Notes: generated by a model not told the origin, from the sequence alone. Numbered from the stretch's first letter, positions 32,088 to 41,323 are shown. The stretch: 64,000 bases of DNA from Leptofilum sp965223285 (GCF_965223285.1 NZ_OZ244997.1:5022001-5086000); one strand, 5' to 3'. Made by a program: numbers and translations.

Positions 32088-34025
32088 CTATCCATCCATC
32101 CTGCGCATCACTTCTTCCAGGCTGCTGTTTTTGCCCACAATTGTTACCCGATCGCCCATCTCTAGCTGGGTGTAGCCATGCGAAATGATCGTGTTGCCGT
32201 TGCGATGCACGGACAGCACCAGCGTGTCCAGCGGCAGTTGCAGATCACGCAGAGCAATGCCGTGCAATGCTGGATTGCGCAGCTCAATATCGACCACATC
32301 TTGCCCTTCTTCCATGCCTAGCAGCAGCGAAGCTGCCGACGGCGAACGGACAAACTGTTCCAGCAGCCCGACCATCACCGTGGCTGGGTCGATAACGAGT
32401 GCCCCCAACGCATGGAATTTATGGAAATTGATGCGGTCATTTAAGCGAACCACGACAGTTTCGGTGCCAAACTGTTCGTAGAGCAGCTCGCAGATGGCAT
32501 AATTTTCCTCATCAGACAGCATCAGAACGGCCGCATCTGCCCGTTCTGCATCCAAGGCGTGTAAACTTTTTAGTGAGTAATCTTCAATGGCAATCAGGCT
32601 GAGATCAGACAAATCTGAGCCGTTGGCATTTTCTACCAAATTTGGTTCCAGGCAGGCTACTTTCACGTCCCAGTTGTGGCGGGTTAGCTGGCGCGCCAAC
32701 AGCAGCGATGGCCCCTCCACCCCAAAAATGATGACATCCCGCACGCCGTCAAATTCTGGCGTTTTGGCTCTGGTGTGGGCCTCCTTCAGATGGTTAATGG
32801 CCCATTTGAAGAAGAGCGGGCCGATCATCTCGTTTAGCACCACAACGGCAATAATGAGGGTAGAGAACTGAGAGCCAAGCGTTGGGAATTCTACGGCCGC
32901 TTCCTTGGCCAGACCCAAGGCCACGCCTGCCTGGGTGATGAAGGCCATCCACTTCACGCGGTTGTAGCGCATTGGGTCGCCAGCGAGGACACCCCCCGTG
33001 AAAGACCCGAGCATCACTGCCACGACACGGACAAGAAACAGTGCTAGGGCAATTTGCCAGGCATCGGCCAATACGCCAAGTTCCAACGATTCGCCCGTGA
33101 GGGTGAAAAAGGCGATGTAGATGTAGGGGGCAATGTCGTTGAGGCGACGGCCGTATTCGGCACGCAGAGAACTGTAATTGTTCACCAAAAAGCTGGCAAT
33201 CATGCAAATAAGCAGCGGTTCAGCCAACAGTTCAAACGGTAAATTGTCGTGAGAGTAATCCCGCAGCCAGTGAGAAATGAGAAACGTACTGTACCCGGCC
33301 AACAAAATCAGGCCGATTTTGAGCGAGGCGTCGAAGCGACGGCTCAAAACCCAGCGCAGCACCCAATACAAGGCAAAGCCAAGTGTGCACACCAATGCTA
33401 GCTCAATGAGCAGCAGAAAGATGAAGTTAATGTTCAGCGGCACTTCGGCAAAAAGGGCATCGGCGATGGAGGTGCTGAGGGCAAACAGCATGATAACAAT
33501 GAAGTCCATAATGACGGTGACACCCAAAGCCATTTGGGTAAACGGTCCCCGCGCCCGCAGTTCTGTGACGATGGCAATAGCTGAAGAGGGGGAGCGGGCG
33601 GTGAGGATGGACCCAGCGAGTAAAGCAACGGCAAAACGGCCGTTGCCTTCCATCACCCGCATAAACGGAATGTAATCTGCCAGGAGCAGCATCGCCACTG
33701 TCACAAAAACCAGGGTAGTGAGGACAAGCCCCGCTGTGACCCAGCCAATGCTGCTCAAACGGCCGCGCAGCTCTGGCAAATAAAGCTCGCGTCCAGCGGC
33801 AAAGGCAATAAACGCCAGCGAAATCTCATCAATAAAGCGCAATTGCTCTAGCGACTCTTCACTGGCAAAGCCTAGCACAAATGGCCCGACGAGCAGGCCG
33901 GTAAATAGGTACCCCGTAATTAGCGGCAGCCGCAGCCGTGTAAAAAATTCACCAATTTGCCGCGCCGCCAGGGCAATGACCCCAAAGGCAACGAGAATAT
34001 AGAAAAAATCTGGTAATTGGGCCAT
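32088..34025 (-). CDS. CPA2-type cation/proton exchanger with TrkA-N/TrkA-C domains (second paralogue)
   Basis: The 645-residue protein has about 12 membrane helices to residue 390, including LITGYLFTGLLVGPFVLGFA and the CPA2-type helix with ARSPSSAIAIVTELRARGPFTQ. A Rossmann-type TrkA-N domain (VRDVIIFGVEGPSLLLARQL) and a C-terminal TrkA-C-like domain (VVDIELRNPALHGIALRDLQLP) follow. It probably exchanges K+ or Na+ for protons under nucleotide control. It is a close tandem paralogue of the next gene upstream (5-bp gap). The kinase-FGE gene starts 2 bp later, so regulation of transport by that protein is possible. Confidence 0.85.
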   Translation of the reverse strand: MAQLPDFFYILVAFGVIALAARQIGEFFTRLRLPLITGYLFTGLLVGPFVLGFASEESLEQLRFIDEISLAFIAFAAGRELYLPELRGRLSSIGWVTAGLVLTTLVFVTVAMLLLADYIPFMRVMEGNGRFAVALLAGSILTARSPSSAIAIVTELRARGPFTQMALGVTVIMDFIVIMLFALSTSIADALFAEVPLNINFIFLLLIELALVCTLGFALYWVLRWVLSRRFDASLKIGLILLAGYSTFLISHWLRDYSHDNLPFELLAEPLLICMIASFLVNNYSSLRAEYGRRLNDIAPYIYIAFFTLTGESLELGVLADAWQIALALFLVRVVAVMLGSFTGGVLAGDPMRYNRVKWMAFITQAGVALGLAKEAAVEFPTLGSQFSTLIIAVVVLNEMIGPLFFKWAINHLKEAHTRAKTPEFDGVRDVIIFGVEGPSLLLARQLTRHNWDVKVACLEPNLVENANGSDLSDLSLIAIEDYSLKSLHALDAERADAAVLMLSDEENYAICELLYEQFGTETVVVRLNDRINFHKFHALGALVIDPATVMVGLLEQFVRSPSAASLLLGMEEGQDVVDIELRNPALHGIALRDLQLPLDTLVLSVHRNGNTIISHGYTQLEMGDRVTIVGKNSSLEEVMRRMDG

Positions 34026-34030
34026 AAAAG

Positions 34031-35989
34031 TTATCGGGCTACCGGCGCACTTTGCGCGTCGAAGCGGAGCATCACTTCATCCAATCGCTCTGGCACGCCG
34101 TACAATGTCACTTTGTCTCCTAATTTTAGCTGCGTGTGCCCATGCGAAACCAGCGTTTGCTGCCCGCGCCGCACCGATAAAATAAGTACGTCTAGCGGCA
34201 GGCGCAGTTCCCGCAGCGTGATGCCATCCAAATCCCGATTGCGCAGTTCGATGTCCACAATTTCTTGCTGATGCTCGGTTCCCAGCAGCAAAGAGGAAGC
34301 AGATGGCGCGCGCACAAATTGCTCAAGTAAGGAGACAACGGCCGTATCTGGTTCCACAATCAAGGCTCCAAGCTCTTGGAATGCCGGACGGAGTTCACGG
34401 TCAGTAGAGTGCACAACCACCGTCTCGGTGCCAAAATGCTCAAAAATAAGCTCGCAGGCGGACAGATTTTGCTCATTGGGCAACATCAAAACAAAGCTGT
34501 CCGCCTGAGGTGCCTCCAGTGATTGTAAAACATCTACCGAAAGTTCATCATATAGATGTACCTCCATGCCGTTGTTAAGCCGGGCCAGCTCCGCTTTTGT
34601 CTTTTCATTCTCTGGTGCGGCCAAGCGAACCTGCCAATGATGCGCCTTGAGCTGCCGCGCCAACGTTATGGATTGCGGCGTGAACCCTAGAATAATAGCA
34701 TCCCGCACGCCGTCGAATGGTGCTGGTTCCGCCTGTACGTGCGTTTCGCCCATTTTGTTTAGCGCAAATTTGAACAAAATGGGGCCAACAATCTCATTGA
34801 GCACCACCATGGCAATGATGGTCGTGGCAAAAGCGTCGCCCCAGCCGGGGAACTCAACCGCCACCTCTTTGGCCAGCCCCAACGCGACACCTGCCTGCGT
34901 CACAAACACCATCCATTTGTACTGATTGCTCTTCATGGAATCCCCAGCGAGCAAACCACCGCCAAAGGAGCCAATCAGAATGACGACGATGCGGATAAGT
35001 GCCAATGCCAGGGCGATGGGCCACACCTGGGCCAAAATCTCCAGCTTTAACCCTTCGCCTACCAGGGTGAAAAAGGCAACGTAAATGAATGGCCCAACAT
35101 CGTGCAAAATCTCAGAAAATTCCAGACGGCAACTGCTGAAGTTGTTGATGACGAAGCTGGCGACCATGCAAATGAGCAATGGCTCCAATAGAATCTCTAC
35201 AGGAAAGTTATCATGTGTATATTCGCGGATAAAGCCAGAGAGGAGATAAACGCTATAGCCAAACGTCAGAATAACGGCCGTTTTCACCGTGAGTTGCCAA
35301 TGTCGATTGAGTACCCACAGCAGCATCCGGCTGAGCACAAGGCCCAATCCCACAGACAGCAGCAGCTCCACCGCCAACAGCAATAAAAGCCCCAAATTGA
35401 TAGAAACGCCGGTCAGAATCGCGTCGGCAATGTCGGCACTGATAGCAAAAAAGACAATCACCAACACATCAGAGATGACGGTTACACCCAGTGCCATTTG
35501 GGTAAAAGGCCCCCGCGCCCGCAGTTCGTTGATGAGGGCAATGGCCACAGAGGGGGAACGTGCTACCATGATGGTGGCGGCCATTAGCGCAATAGCAACT
35601 TGACTGCTCACCGAGAATTCATCCATAAACGGGATAAAGTCCGCCAGCAAGAAAACCGCCAGCGTACCGCCCACCACCGTGATGAACACAATAAAGGCCG
35701 TTACTAAACCAATACTTCGCAACCGACCCCGAATCTCTGGCAAATAAAGCTCGCTGCCCGCCGCAAAAGCGATGAACGCCAACGATACCTCGTCAATAAA
35801 CCGGAGCGATTCCACTACTTCATTGCTGGCAAAGCCCAGCACAAACGGGCCAGCAATAAGCCCCGTAAACAGATAGCCGCTGATTTTGGGCAAATTAAAG
35901 TGGGCAAACAGTCGCCCAATTTGCCAGGATGCCAGGGCAATCACACTGAAATTAAGTAAAAATAATGGGAGTTCCTGTAAAAATTCCAT
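34031..35989 (-). CDS. CPA2-type cation/proton exchanger with TrkA-N/TrkA-C domains (first paralogue)
   Basis: The 652-residue protein is a paralogue of the preceding exchanger: KISGYLFTGLIAGPFVLGFASNE, then the ARSPSVAIALINELRARGPFTQMALGVT helix, TrkA-N-like VRDAIILGFTPQSITLARQL, and TrkA-C-like VVDIELRNRDLDGITLRELRLP. Twelve or so membrane helices are predicted. It may work as a heterodimer with its partner. I chose ATG 35989; a GTG at 36007 is also in frame. It is the first gene of a three-gene operon. Confidence 0.85.
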   Translation of the reverse strand: MEFLQELPLFLLNFSVIALASWQIGRLFAHFNLPKISGYLFTGLIAGPFVLGFASNEVVESLRFIDEVSLAFIAFAAGSELYLPEIRGRLRSIGLVTAFIVFITVVGGTLAVFLLADFIPFMDEFSVSSQVAIALMAATIMVARSPSVAIALINELRARGPFTQMALGVTVISDVLVIVFFAISADIADAILTGVSINLGLLLLLAVELLLSVGLGLVLSRMLLWVLNRHWQLTVKTAVILTFGYSVYLLSGFIREYTHDNFPVEILLEPLLICMVASFVINNFSSCRLEFSEILHDVGPFIYVAFFTLVGEGLKLEILAQVWPIALALALIRIVVILIGSFGGGLLAGDSMKSNQYKWMVFVTQAGVALGLAKEVAVEFPGWGDAFATTIIAMVVLNEIVGPILFKFALNKMGETHVQAEPAPFDGVRDAIILGFTPQSITLARQLKAHHWQVRLAAPENEKTKAELARLNNGMEVHLYDELSVDVLQSLEAPQADSFVLMLPNEQNLSACELIFEHFGTETVVVHSTDRELRPAFQELGALIVEPDTAVVSLLEQFVRAPSASSLLLGTEHQQEIVDIELRNRDLDGITLRELRLPLDVLILSVRRGQQTLVSHGHTQLKLGDKVTLYGVPERLDEVMLRFDAQSAPVAR

Positions 35990-36094
35990 AATGTTGTAGC
36001 GTATCACGTCTCACTCAGCAAGACGATTTTCTCCATAATATCTCACGTTTGGTTTAGTTAAAATGGGAGAGTGGGATGGCGTTTCATTTTCTCT

Positions 36095-36196
36095 AGGACT
36101 TACGCATTCGCCCTAACTAGACTACAAAAGTCTTGGGCCTAATGATGTAAATTCCAGAGAGAACCAGACTTTTGTAGTCTTCATTGCGTAAGTTCT
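36095..36196. repeat. MITE-like inverted-repeat element, copy 1
   Basis: The ends AGGACTTACGCA and TGCGTAAGTTCT are inverted complements, and inside them GACTACAAAAGTCT is mirrored by AGACTTTTGTAGTC. The body is about 100 bp with no coding capacity. A second copy lies at 39835-39950. The structure is that of a miniature inverted-repeat transposable element. Confidence 0.7.
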
Positions 36197-36228
36197 GTTC
36201 TCAAAAAGTGCAAAAAATTTGCACGATT

Positions 36229-36582
36229 TTAGCGAATAATGATCGAATCAAAAAATTGTTCCTGAAAATGGGTTTGTGCGCGAATCTCCGTGTCGGTCAC
36301 GATTTCCCCTGGTGGTACCACAATCAGCTTGTCATCCGCGTCGTTTAGGCGGTGGATGACCGCCACGCATTCCCCAGTAAACGTTTGCAAGGGATTGTTT
36401 ACGTTCAGCACGTACACATCCAGCTCGTCGCCATCTGGTGCAGGTACGCCAGGTAGGTAGCCGTAGTTCAGGGGGTATACAAATTGCCACTCTGGATGTT
36501 GTGAATGCATAGGGCGATCGATAACGGCCGTTACCATCTTGCCTAAAAATGAGGTGGCCGCCGGATAATTGGGCTTGTTCAT
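36229..36582 (-). CDS. Short inorganic pyrophosphatase-like protein
   Basis: The 117-residue protein has the family-I pyrophosphatase core: PLNYGYLPGVPAPDGDELDVYVL, with the D-G-D-E-x-D metal-binding signature, and an N-terminal VTAVIDRPMHSQHPEWQFVYP. Known bacterial Ppa proteins are about 165-175 residues, so this is a short version lacking the C-terminal part. It is minus-strand and its ATG overlaps the stop of the upstream NACHT gene by 4 bases, so the two are coupled. It may hydrolyse PPi or a related nucleotide; the conserved substrate-binding Lys/Tyr residues past the core are not obvious. Confidence 0.7.
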   Translation of the reverse strand: MNKPNYPAATSFLGKMVTAVIDRPMHSQHPEWQFVYPLNYGYLPGVPAPDGDELDVYVLNVNNPLQTFTGECVAVIHRLNDADDKLIVVPPGEIVTDTEIRAQTHFQEQFFDSIIIR

Positions 36583-38429
36583 GGAGATTGACGGCTGCCA
36601 TTCTCCCGAAAGTAATCCAGGAGCAGCAGATGAACAAACATATAGCCGCCCCCCACTTTGCGCAGCAGGTTGCGCTCAGCGGCGTAATCTAAAAAGGGTA
36701 GAAAGTCTTCGGGGATGAGCTGGTTTTCAGCTAGCACCCGGCTGAGCTGCCGCTGCTGCCAAGCTGCTAAGCCGCCATATGCCAATCCCGCAGAGATTCC
36801 TAGATAAAGCGTGGCTCCCAAGGCAAACAGCAAAAATGTTTGCCAACTGAGTGACCAGTTGAGCAGATTACTGACCAGCCAGCCAAGCCCAAGCATAACG
36901 GCCGTTCCCACCCCAGTGAGTGCGCCAACGAGACGGCCGTTTTGCGCTGACCGCACAAAGCCCTGACCCGGCACGGTTCGCATTTTTGTCTCGTCCCGCT
37001 CCACCGCATGCGCCACAAATTGGCTCACAAAGCCCAACAAGGCCAGTAGCAAAATCCACGCTGGAGACAGTTCCCAACTGCGCCCTGCCAGCCAGAGCAA
37101 GCTACCCAACACCGCTCCGCCAGCGGCACCCAGGCCACCGCCAACCAATCCGCGCAGCCAACGCCAGTTTAGCGTTTCCACCGTCTCGATGCGGAACCAG
37201 GAGACGCGTGCCCACACCAGCAGCAGCCGGAACCCAGCCAGCAAGCTACCCGTCAGCAGCCCCACGCCAAGGCCAGCCAGCAACGCCCGCCAATCAGCAA
37301 TCATTAAACCCAGCAGCCCGATGAGCACACCAATCAACACAAACAGCCCCACCAGCCGATTCCGCAGACCCGACACAAAGTGCCGCTGCTGCTCGCGGGG
37401 CAGCCAATTTGGCTGCAACCCTTCCAAAAAGAATATGGTGCGGTTGAACTGGGACATCTTTTGCGCCAACCAGCCCAGCCAGCCCACCGTTTGCGTCGGT
37501 TCATACAGATCTTCGCCGCCACGATAGCGCACCATCCGCTCCACGTACACATCAAACAGCAGCGTGCGCCCCATCTTGCGGTCACCCAGCGACAGCGCCA
37601 CCTGCTCCGGCATCCGGTAGTAGGCCAGCGTCATCATGCTCAGCATCAGGGGCGATTCTGCCAGTTCGCGCAGCGTCATGTCCGTTTGCAGCGCGGCACG
37701 CAGCCCCGCCAGACGCGGCCCCATGCTGCCTAAATAGTGGTCAATCTGCTCCAGCGAGAGCGACTGTAGCACAATCGCCTGCGCCAAATTGAGCCGCGTG
37801 GCCAACGCCTCATAATCTTTGATGCGGCAGGTGACGACGGTGGGCAGGGTCAGATAGCGTTGGCGGAACTGGTTGATTGCTTGGGCGCAGGCGACGCGGT
37901 GTTCTTGCTCCACCTCGTCCAAGCCGTCCAGCAGGGGGAGCAGCTCCCCGTTTTTGAGCCACAGTTGCCCCAGACGGCGGGGCACTTCGTACCGATTGGC
38001 TAACTCATTGACCATCCAGTCGCCCAACGGCAAATTATCTGACCAACTAGCCAAGCTGAAAACAATGGGGATAGGGTGGGTAGTGTTTACCTGCGCCCGC
38101 AGCAGCAAATCGCTCACCAGTTGCAGCAAAATGGTGGTTTTGCCCGCGCCCGGTTCGCCCATGATGAGCAGCGTGCCTTCTGCTTCGTCATACACTTCGG
38201 TGATTTGGGTGCCGATGGGCAGGGGGGTGTCGAACACTTCGTCGGGGAGCAGATTGTCTGGCTGCTGGTAGCCGGCCGTTGCGTAGCTGGCAACGGCGTT
38301 GGTGCGGTAGGTCATGGAGAGATCGATCATCTCCGCACCGTGCAGCGACTCTTGCAGCACCCCCACGAGCCAATACGTTTTGACCCGCTGGAGCATGACT
38401 TGGCGGTTGTGGTTTTGTTGAACTTCCAT
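36579..38429 (-). CDS. NACHT-domain ATPase with C-terminal membrane helices
   Basis: The 616-residue protein has an N-terminal region, then a NACHT ATPase: Walker A MGEPGAGKTTILLQLVSDLL and Walker B LLPLLDGLDEVEQEHRVACA, plus TVVTCRIKDYE at the sensor. From about residue 350 there are multiple hydrophobic segments (LFVLIGVLIGLLGLMIADW, AAGGAVLGSLLWLAG, AVMLGLGWLV), six to eight predicted helices. It resembles membrane NACHT proteins common in Chloroflexota and cyanobacteria. Function unknown, perhaps stress or phage sensing. It is followed by the overlapping pyrophosphatase gene. Confidence 0.8.
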   Translation of the reverse strand: MEVQQNHNRQVMLQRVKTYWLVGVLQESLHGAEMIDLSMTYRTNAVASYATAGYQQPDNLLPDEVFDTPLPIGTQITEVYDEAEGTLLIMGEPGAGKTTILLQLVSDLLLRAQVNTTHPIPIVFSLASWSDNLPLGDWMVNELANRYEVPRRLGQLWLKNGELLPLLDGLDEVEQEHRVACAQAINQFRQRYLTLPTVVTCRIKDYEALATRLNLAQAIVLQSLSLEQIDHYLGSMGPRLAGLRAALQTDMTLRELAESPLMLSMMTLAYYRMPEQVALSLGDRKMGRTLLFDVYVERMVRYRGGEDLYEPTQTVGWLGWLAQKMSQFNRTIFFLEGLQPNWLPREQQRHFVSGLRNRLVGLFVLIGVLIGLLGLMIADWRALLAGLGVGLLTGSLLAGFRLLLVWARVSWFRIETVETLNWRWLRGLVGGGLGAAGGAVLGSLLWLAGRSWELSPAWILLLALLGFVSQFVAHAVERDETKMRTVPGQGFVRSAQNGRLVGALTGVGTAVMLGLGWLVSNLLNWSLSWQTFLLFALGATLYLGISAGLAYGGLAAWQQRQLSRVLAENQLIPEDFLPFLDYAAERNLLRKVGGGYMFVHLLLLDYFRENGSRQSP

Positions 38430-38441
38430 AGGTTGGCTGCG

Positions 38442-38501
38442 AGTGGTTAGGGGTTAGTGGCTAGTTTCTTTGCGACGACTAGTCACTAACCACCAGCCAC
38501 T
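38442..38501. repeat. Inverted repeat between the NACHT and amidohydrolase genes
   Basis: AGTGGTTAGGGGTTAGTGG and CTAGT are mirrored by ACTAGTCACTAACCACCAGC, then CACT, around a short centre. It fills most of the 70-bp spacer. It is a dispersed-hairpin type of element, and similar ACTGATTACTGG-type strings lie upstream of sdhB (about 14750-14775). Confidence 0.5.
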
Positions 38502-39744
38502 AAAGAATGTTTTTATGAATTCGGCCGTCCTTCATCACCAGCCGAATATTGTCCACATCTTCTAAACTGCGGATGTCCGCCAGCGGGTCAGTTTGCGTGA
38601 TGATGACGTCGGCCAGCTTGCCGCTTTCCAGCGTGCCAACCTTGTCGTCCCAACCCAGGCATTGTGCGGCCGTTTTGGTGGTAGCCACAAGCGAATCCAT
38701 CGGCGACATGCCCACGTTGCACATCAGCCCTAGCTCGCGGAGGTTGGTGCCGTGCTTCATCACGCCCGCGTCGGTGCCCATCGCCACCTTCACGCCTGCC
38801 TTGAACGCTTTGCCAATGTTTTCGCTGTGAATCTCAATCACCTCGCGCGATTTGCGGATGCCCCATTCGGGCATCGTGCCACCCGCTTCGGCCGCTTCCA
38901 GCACGGCCAGCGGGGCCAGCAGCGTTGGCACTAAAAATGTACCGCGCTCCAGCATTAGCTCAATCGCCTCATCATCCACGTAAATGCCGTGCTCGATGGA
39001 GTGGATGCCCGCCCGCACCGCATTTTTGATCCCCTCAGCCCCCTGTGCGTGGGCCATCACCTTCACCCCGCGTCGATAAGCCGCTTCTTGCACCATTACT
39101 TCCAGCTCTTCTGGCGTGAACTGGGTAAATTCGGGGTGGTCAGTGGGGCTGAGGACGCCGCCTGTGGAGCAAACTTTGATGATGTCTGCCCCGGCGCGCA
39201 GCACCTCCCGCACTTTTTTACGGACTTCTGCCACGCCGTCGCACAAGCCGCTGGGACGGCCCGGCGTGGGTGGAATCAGGCCGAAATCGAGGCCAGACGG
39301 TAGCCAGCTATCCCCATGCCCCCCGGTGATGGTCAGCACACTAATGCTGATTTGCATACGCGGACCAGCAATAAGCCCCTGCTCCACCGCCTGTTTCATG
39401 CCTAAATCGGCCCCGCCAGCGTCACGAACGCTGATAATTCCTGCATCCAGCGTGCGCCGCATGGGTTCAATCGCTTTGTAGTAGTTGAGGGAGAATGGCG
39501 TGTTCATCGCTTCATTAAAGTTGATGCCGTCGAAGATGAAGTGGATGTGGGTGTCGATGAGGCCGGGCAGGATGTGGCCGCCCTGTGCATTGATCATTTG
39601 CACGTCGCTGTTGGGCAAGCGAATCTCATTTTTGCGCCCGACTTGCTCAATTTTATTATCGCGGATGAGAACTGCGCCGTTCTGGATGGGGGAACGGCCG
39701 TTGCCATCAATCACCGTCCCATTGTGGATGAGGGAATAACTCAT
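38500..39744 (-). CDS. Amidohydrolase-family enzyme (imidazolonepropionase/dipeptidase-like)
   Basis: The 414-residue protein has the metal-dependent hydrolase fold. It has HILPGLIDTHIHFIFDG, with the HxH metal pair, then VMAHAQGAEGIKNAVRAG and SIEHGIYVDDEAIELM with further His ligands, and AMGTDAGVMKHGTN with the catalytic Asp. The two-domain layout with an N-terminal barrel-lid (LIHNGTVIDGNGRSPIQNG) matches the Xaa-Pro dipeptidase/imidazolonepropionase-like group of amidohydrolases. I chose ATG 39744. Its substrate cannot be told from context. Confidence 0.85.
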   Translation of the reverse strand: MSYSLIHNGTVIDGNGRSPIQNGAVLIRDNKIEQVGRKNEIRLPNSDVQMINAQGGHILPGLIDTHIHFIFDGINFNEAMNTPFSLNYYKAIEPMRRTLDAGIISVRDAGGADLGMKQAVEQGLIAGPRMQISISVLTITGGHGDSWLPSGLDFGLIPPTPGRPSGLCDGVAEVRKKVREVLRAGADIIKVCSTGGVLSPTDHPEFTQFTPEELEVMVQEAAYRRGVKVMAHAQGAEGIKNAVRAGIHSIEHGIYVDDEAIELMLERGTFLVPTLLAPLAVLEAAEAGGTMPEWGIRKSREVIEIHSENIGKAFKAGVKVAMGTDAGVMKHGTNLRELGLMCNVGMSPMDSLVATTKTAAQCLGWDDKVGTLESGKLADVIITQTDPLADIRSLEDVDNIRLVMKDGRIHKNIL

Positions 39745-39834
39745 GTTGCGCTCCAATTTTATAAACAACAAGTGGTTGCCGCTAGCGGCTGGCAAAGTGT
39801 ACCGGATGTCGAGAGACAGGGCTACTACTAGCTT

Positions 39835-39950
39835 AATAACTCATGTTACGCAGTCCAAGACTACAAAAGTCTTCCTCAGTCTGGCGAATGTCTGAAATGC
39901 GGCCAAGACTTTTGTAGTCTCCCTAGACGAAGTGCGTAACATCAGTTAAT
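39835..39950. repeat. MITE-like inverted-repeat element, copy 2
   Basis: AACTCATGTTACGCA is mirrored by TGCGTAACATCAGTT (one mismatch), and the inner AAGACTACAAAAGTCTT by AAGACTTTTGTAGTCT. It shares the TACGCA end and GACTACAAAAGTCT core with copy 1. Its outer end AATAACTCATGTT is also found at the amidohydrolase start (39734-39747). Confidence 0.7.
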
Positions 39951-39963
39951 AAATTGGACACCG

Positions 39964-41199
39964 TTACTGTGGTGGAATGTACAGTTCCAACAGGGGAACA
40001 TCTGCCCCCAGAATTCCAGCATACACGGTGCCGTTTACGTCCTGGCCAAAGGTTGTTAAGAAGCCATCTGGCGCATTGGCTAAATCCCCGACGGTGTTTA
40101 CCTGCCAGCTCCCGTTAGAAAAAGAGAGTGCCTGAATTTCTCTGGTGCAGCCGTCGGCAAAGATCAGGCTCCCCTTTTGGCTTAAATCGCCAGCGAAGCG
40201 GAAAAACTCCCCGGCAATGACCGAGCAGCCTACCGAATAGGAATGAATAGGCAGGTCAAACGTTTTGTTGCAGTCACCATCTGTAAACAAAACATCAGGG
40301 CCTTCCATGCAAGGCCAGCCAAAATTACTGCCGTTATACCCAAAGGGGAGCATATCAATTTCTTCCCAGGCACGATCGCCAACATCACCGATGTAGATAT
40401 TGCCGGACACCGGATCGACGGCCATCCGCCAGGGATTACGCAGCCCCTTCGCCCATGTTTCAATGGAGACGGCCGTTGCCGCCATCATATCCTCATCAAC
40501 TTGTTGCATGGTCAGGCTTTGTGCCGCTTGGGCAGCATCAACATTGATTCTCAATATCTTTCCTTTTTTAGAACCACCATCTTGGGCTAATAGATTTTGC
40601 GAATCATCACCGACGCCCATATACAGTTGGCCATCTCTGGGGTTAAATTCTAACGCGCCGCCGTTATGAATTGTAAAATCCTGGATGATACTGATTAACA
40701 CTGCTTCACTGTTCGGGTCAGCCACATCAGGATTGCCTGTAACTTGGAACTGAGACAGTCGCAAGTATGATTTATTGTTATCTTGTGGGAACTTGGCTGT
40801 GTACGTCACATAAAAGTAGCCATTGGTGGCAAAATCAGGATGAAACGCCAGGCCAAACAACCCCTGCTCCGCGCCAGAGTCCAATACGCGATCTTGAATA
40901 TCTAGAAAAAGAGAGGTTGTGCCGTTGGGCTGCAAAATTCTAATGGTTCCAGCCAGTTCAGCTACAAAAAGTCGCTCATCACCAGCGTGGGTTATATCGG
41001 TGACATTGTTGAACGTGGCATTTGTAGGGATAACTTCGAATTCGCGCGGCACCATGATGAGAGGCAGGTAGGTATTATTTGTACCTCCCCCAGCTTGAGA
41101 AGCTGACGTGGTGAGCGGTGAAGAGAGAGCGTAACAAATGGCAAAAACGAAAACAAAGATGGCTAAAAATGCTAGATTTCTGCGCGTGGCCTGACTCAT
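39964..41199 (-). CDS. PQQ-dependent sugar dehydrogenase-like beta-propeller protein
   Basis: The 411-residue protein has an N-terminal membrane-spanning signal (residues 9-29) and then a glucose/sorbosone dehydrogenase-type beta-propeller. It contains GLAFHPDFATNGYFYVTYTA, FTIHNGGALEFNPRDGQLYMGVGD, GLRNPWRMAVDPVSGNIYIGDVGD, and GSNFGWPCMEGPD. These blocks match the GSDH/YliI family, where the central His-Asn-Gly and the propeller loops bind PQQ and sugar. It is exported or anchored. I chose ATG 41199 because GGGGGTATCAAA precedes it; an ATG at 41232 is possible. Confidence 0.85.
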   Translation of the reverse strand: MSQATRRNLAFLAIFVFVFAICYALSSPLTTSASQAGGGTNNTYLPLIMVPREFEVIPTNATFNNVTDITHAGDERLFVAELAGTIRILQPNGTTSLFLDIQDRVLDSGAEQGLFGLAFHPDFATNGYFYVTYTAKFPQDNNKSYLRLSQFQVTGNPDVADPNSEAVLISIIQDFTIHNGGALEFNPRDGQLYMGVGDDSQNLLAQDGGSKKGKILRINVDAAQAAQSLTMQQVDEDMMAATAVSIETWAKGLRNPWRMAVDPVSGNIYIGDVGDRAWEEIDMLPFGYNGSNFGWPCMEGPDVLFTDGDCNKTFDLPIHSYSVGCSVIAGEFFRFAGDLSQKGSLIFADGCTREIQALSFSNGSWQVNTVGDLANAPDGFLTTFGQDVNGTVYAGILGADVPLLELYIPPQ

Positions 41200-41323
41200 T
41201 TTGATACCCCCGTAATCTGAAATATTTGACATAACAGCGTGCTGGTTTGTGAAACGACGGCTACGATGAAGACCTGCTTACTTACAACAAATTGTAGCTA
41301 AAAAATAATGGACAGCAATTTTG

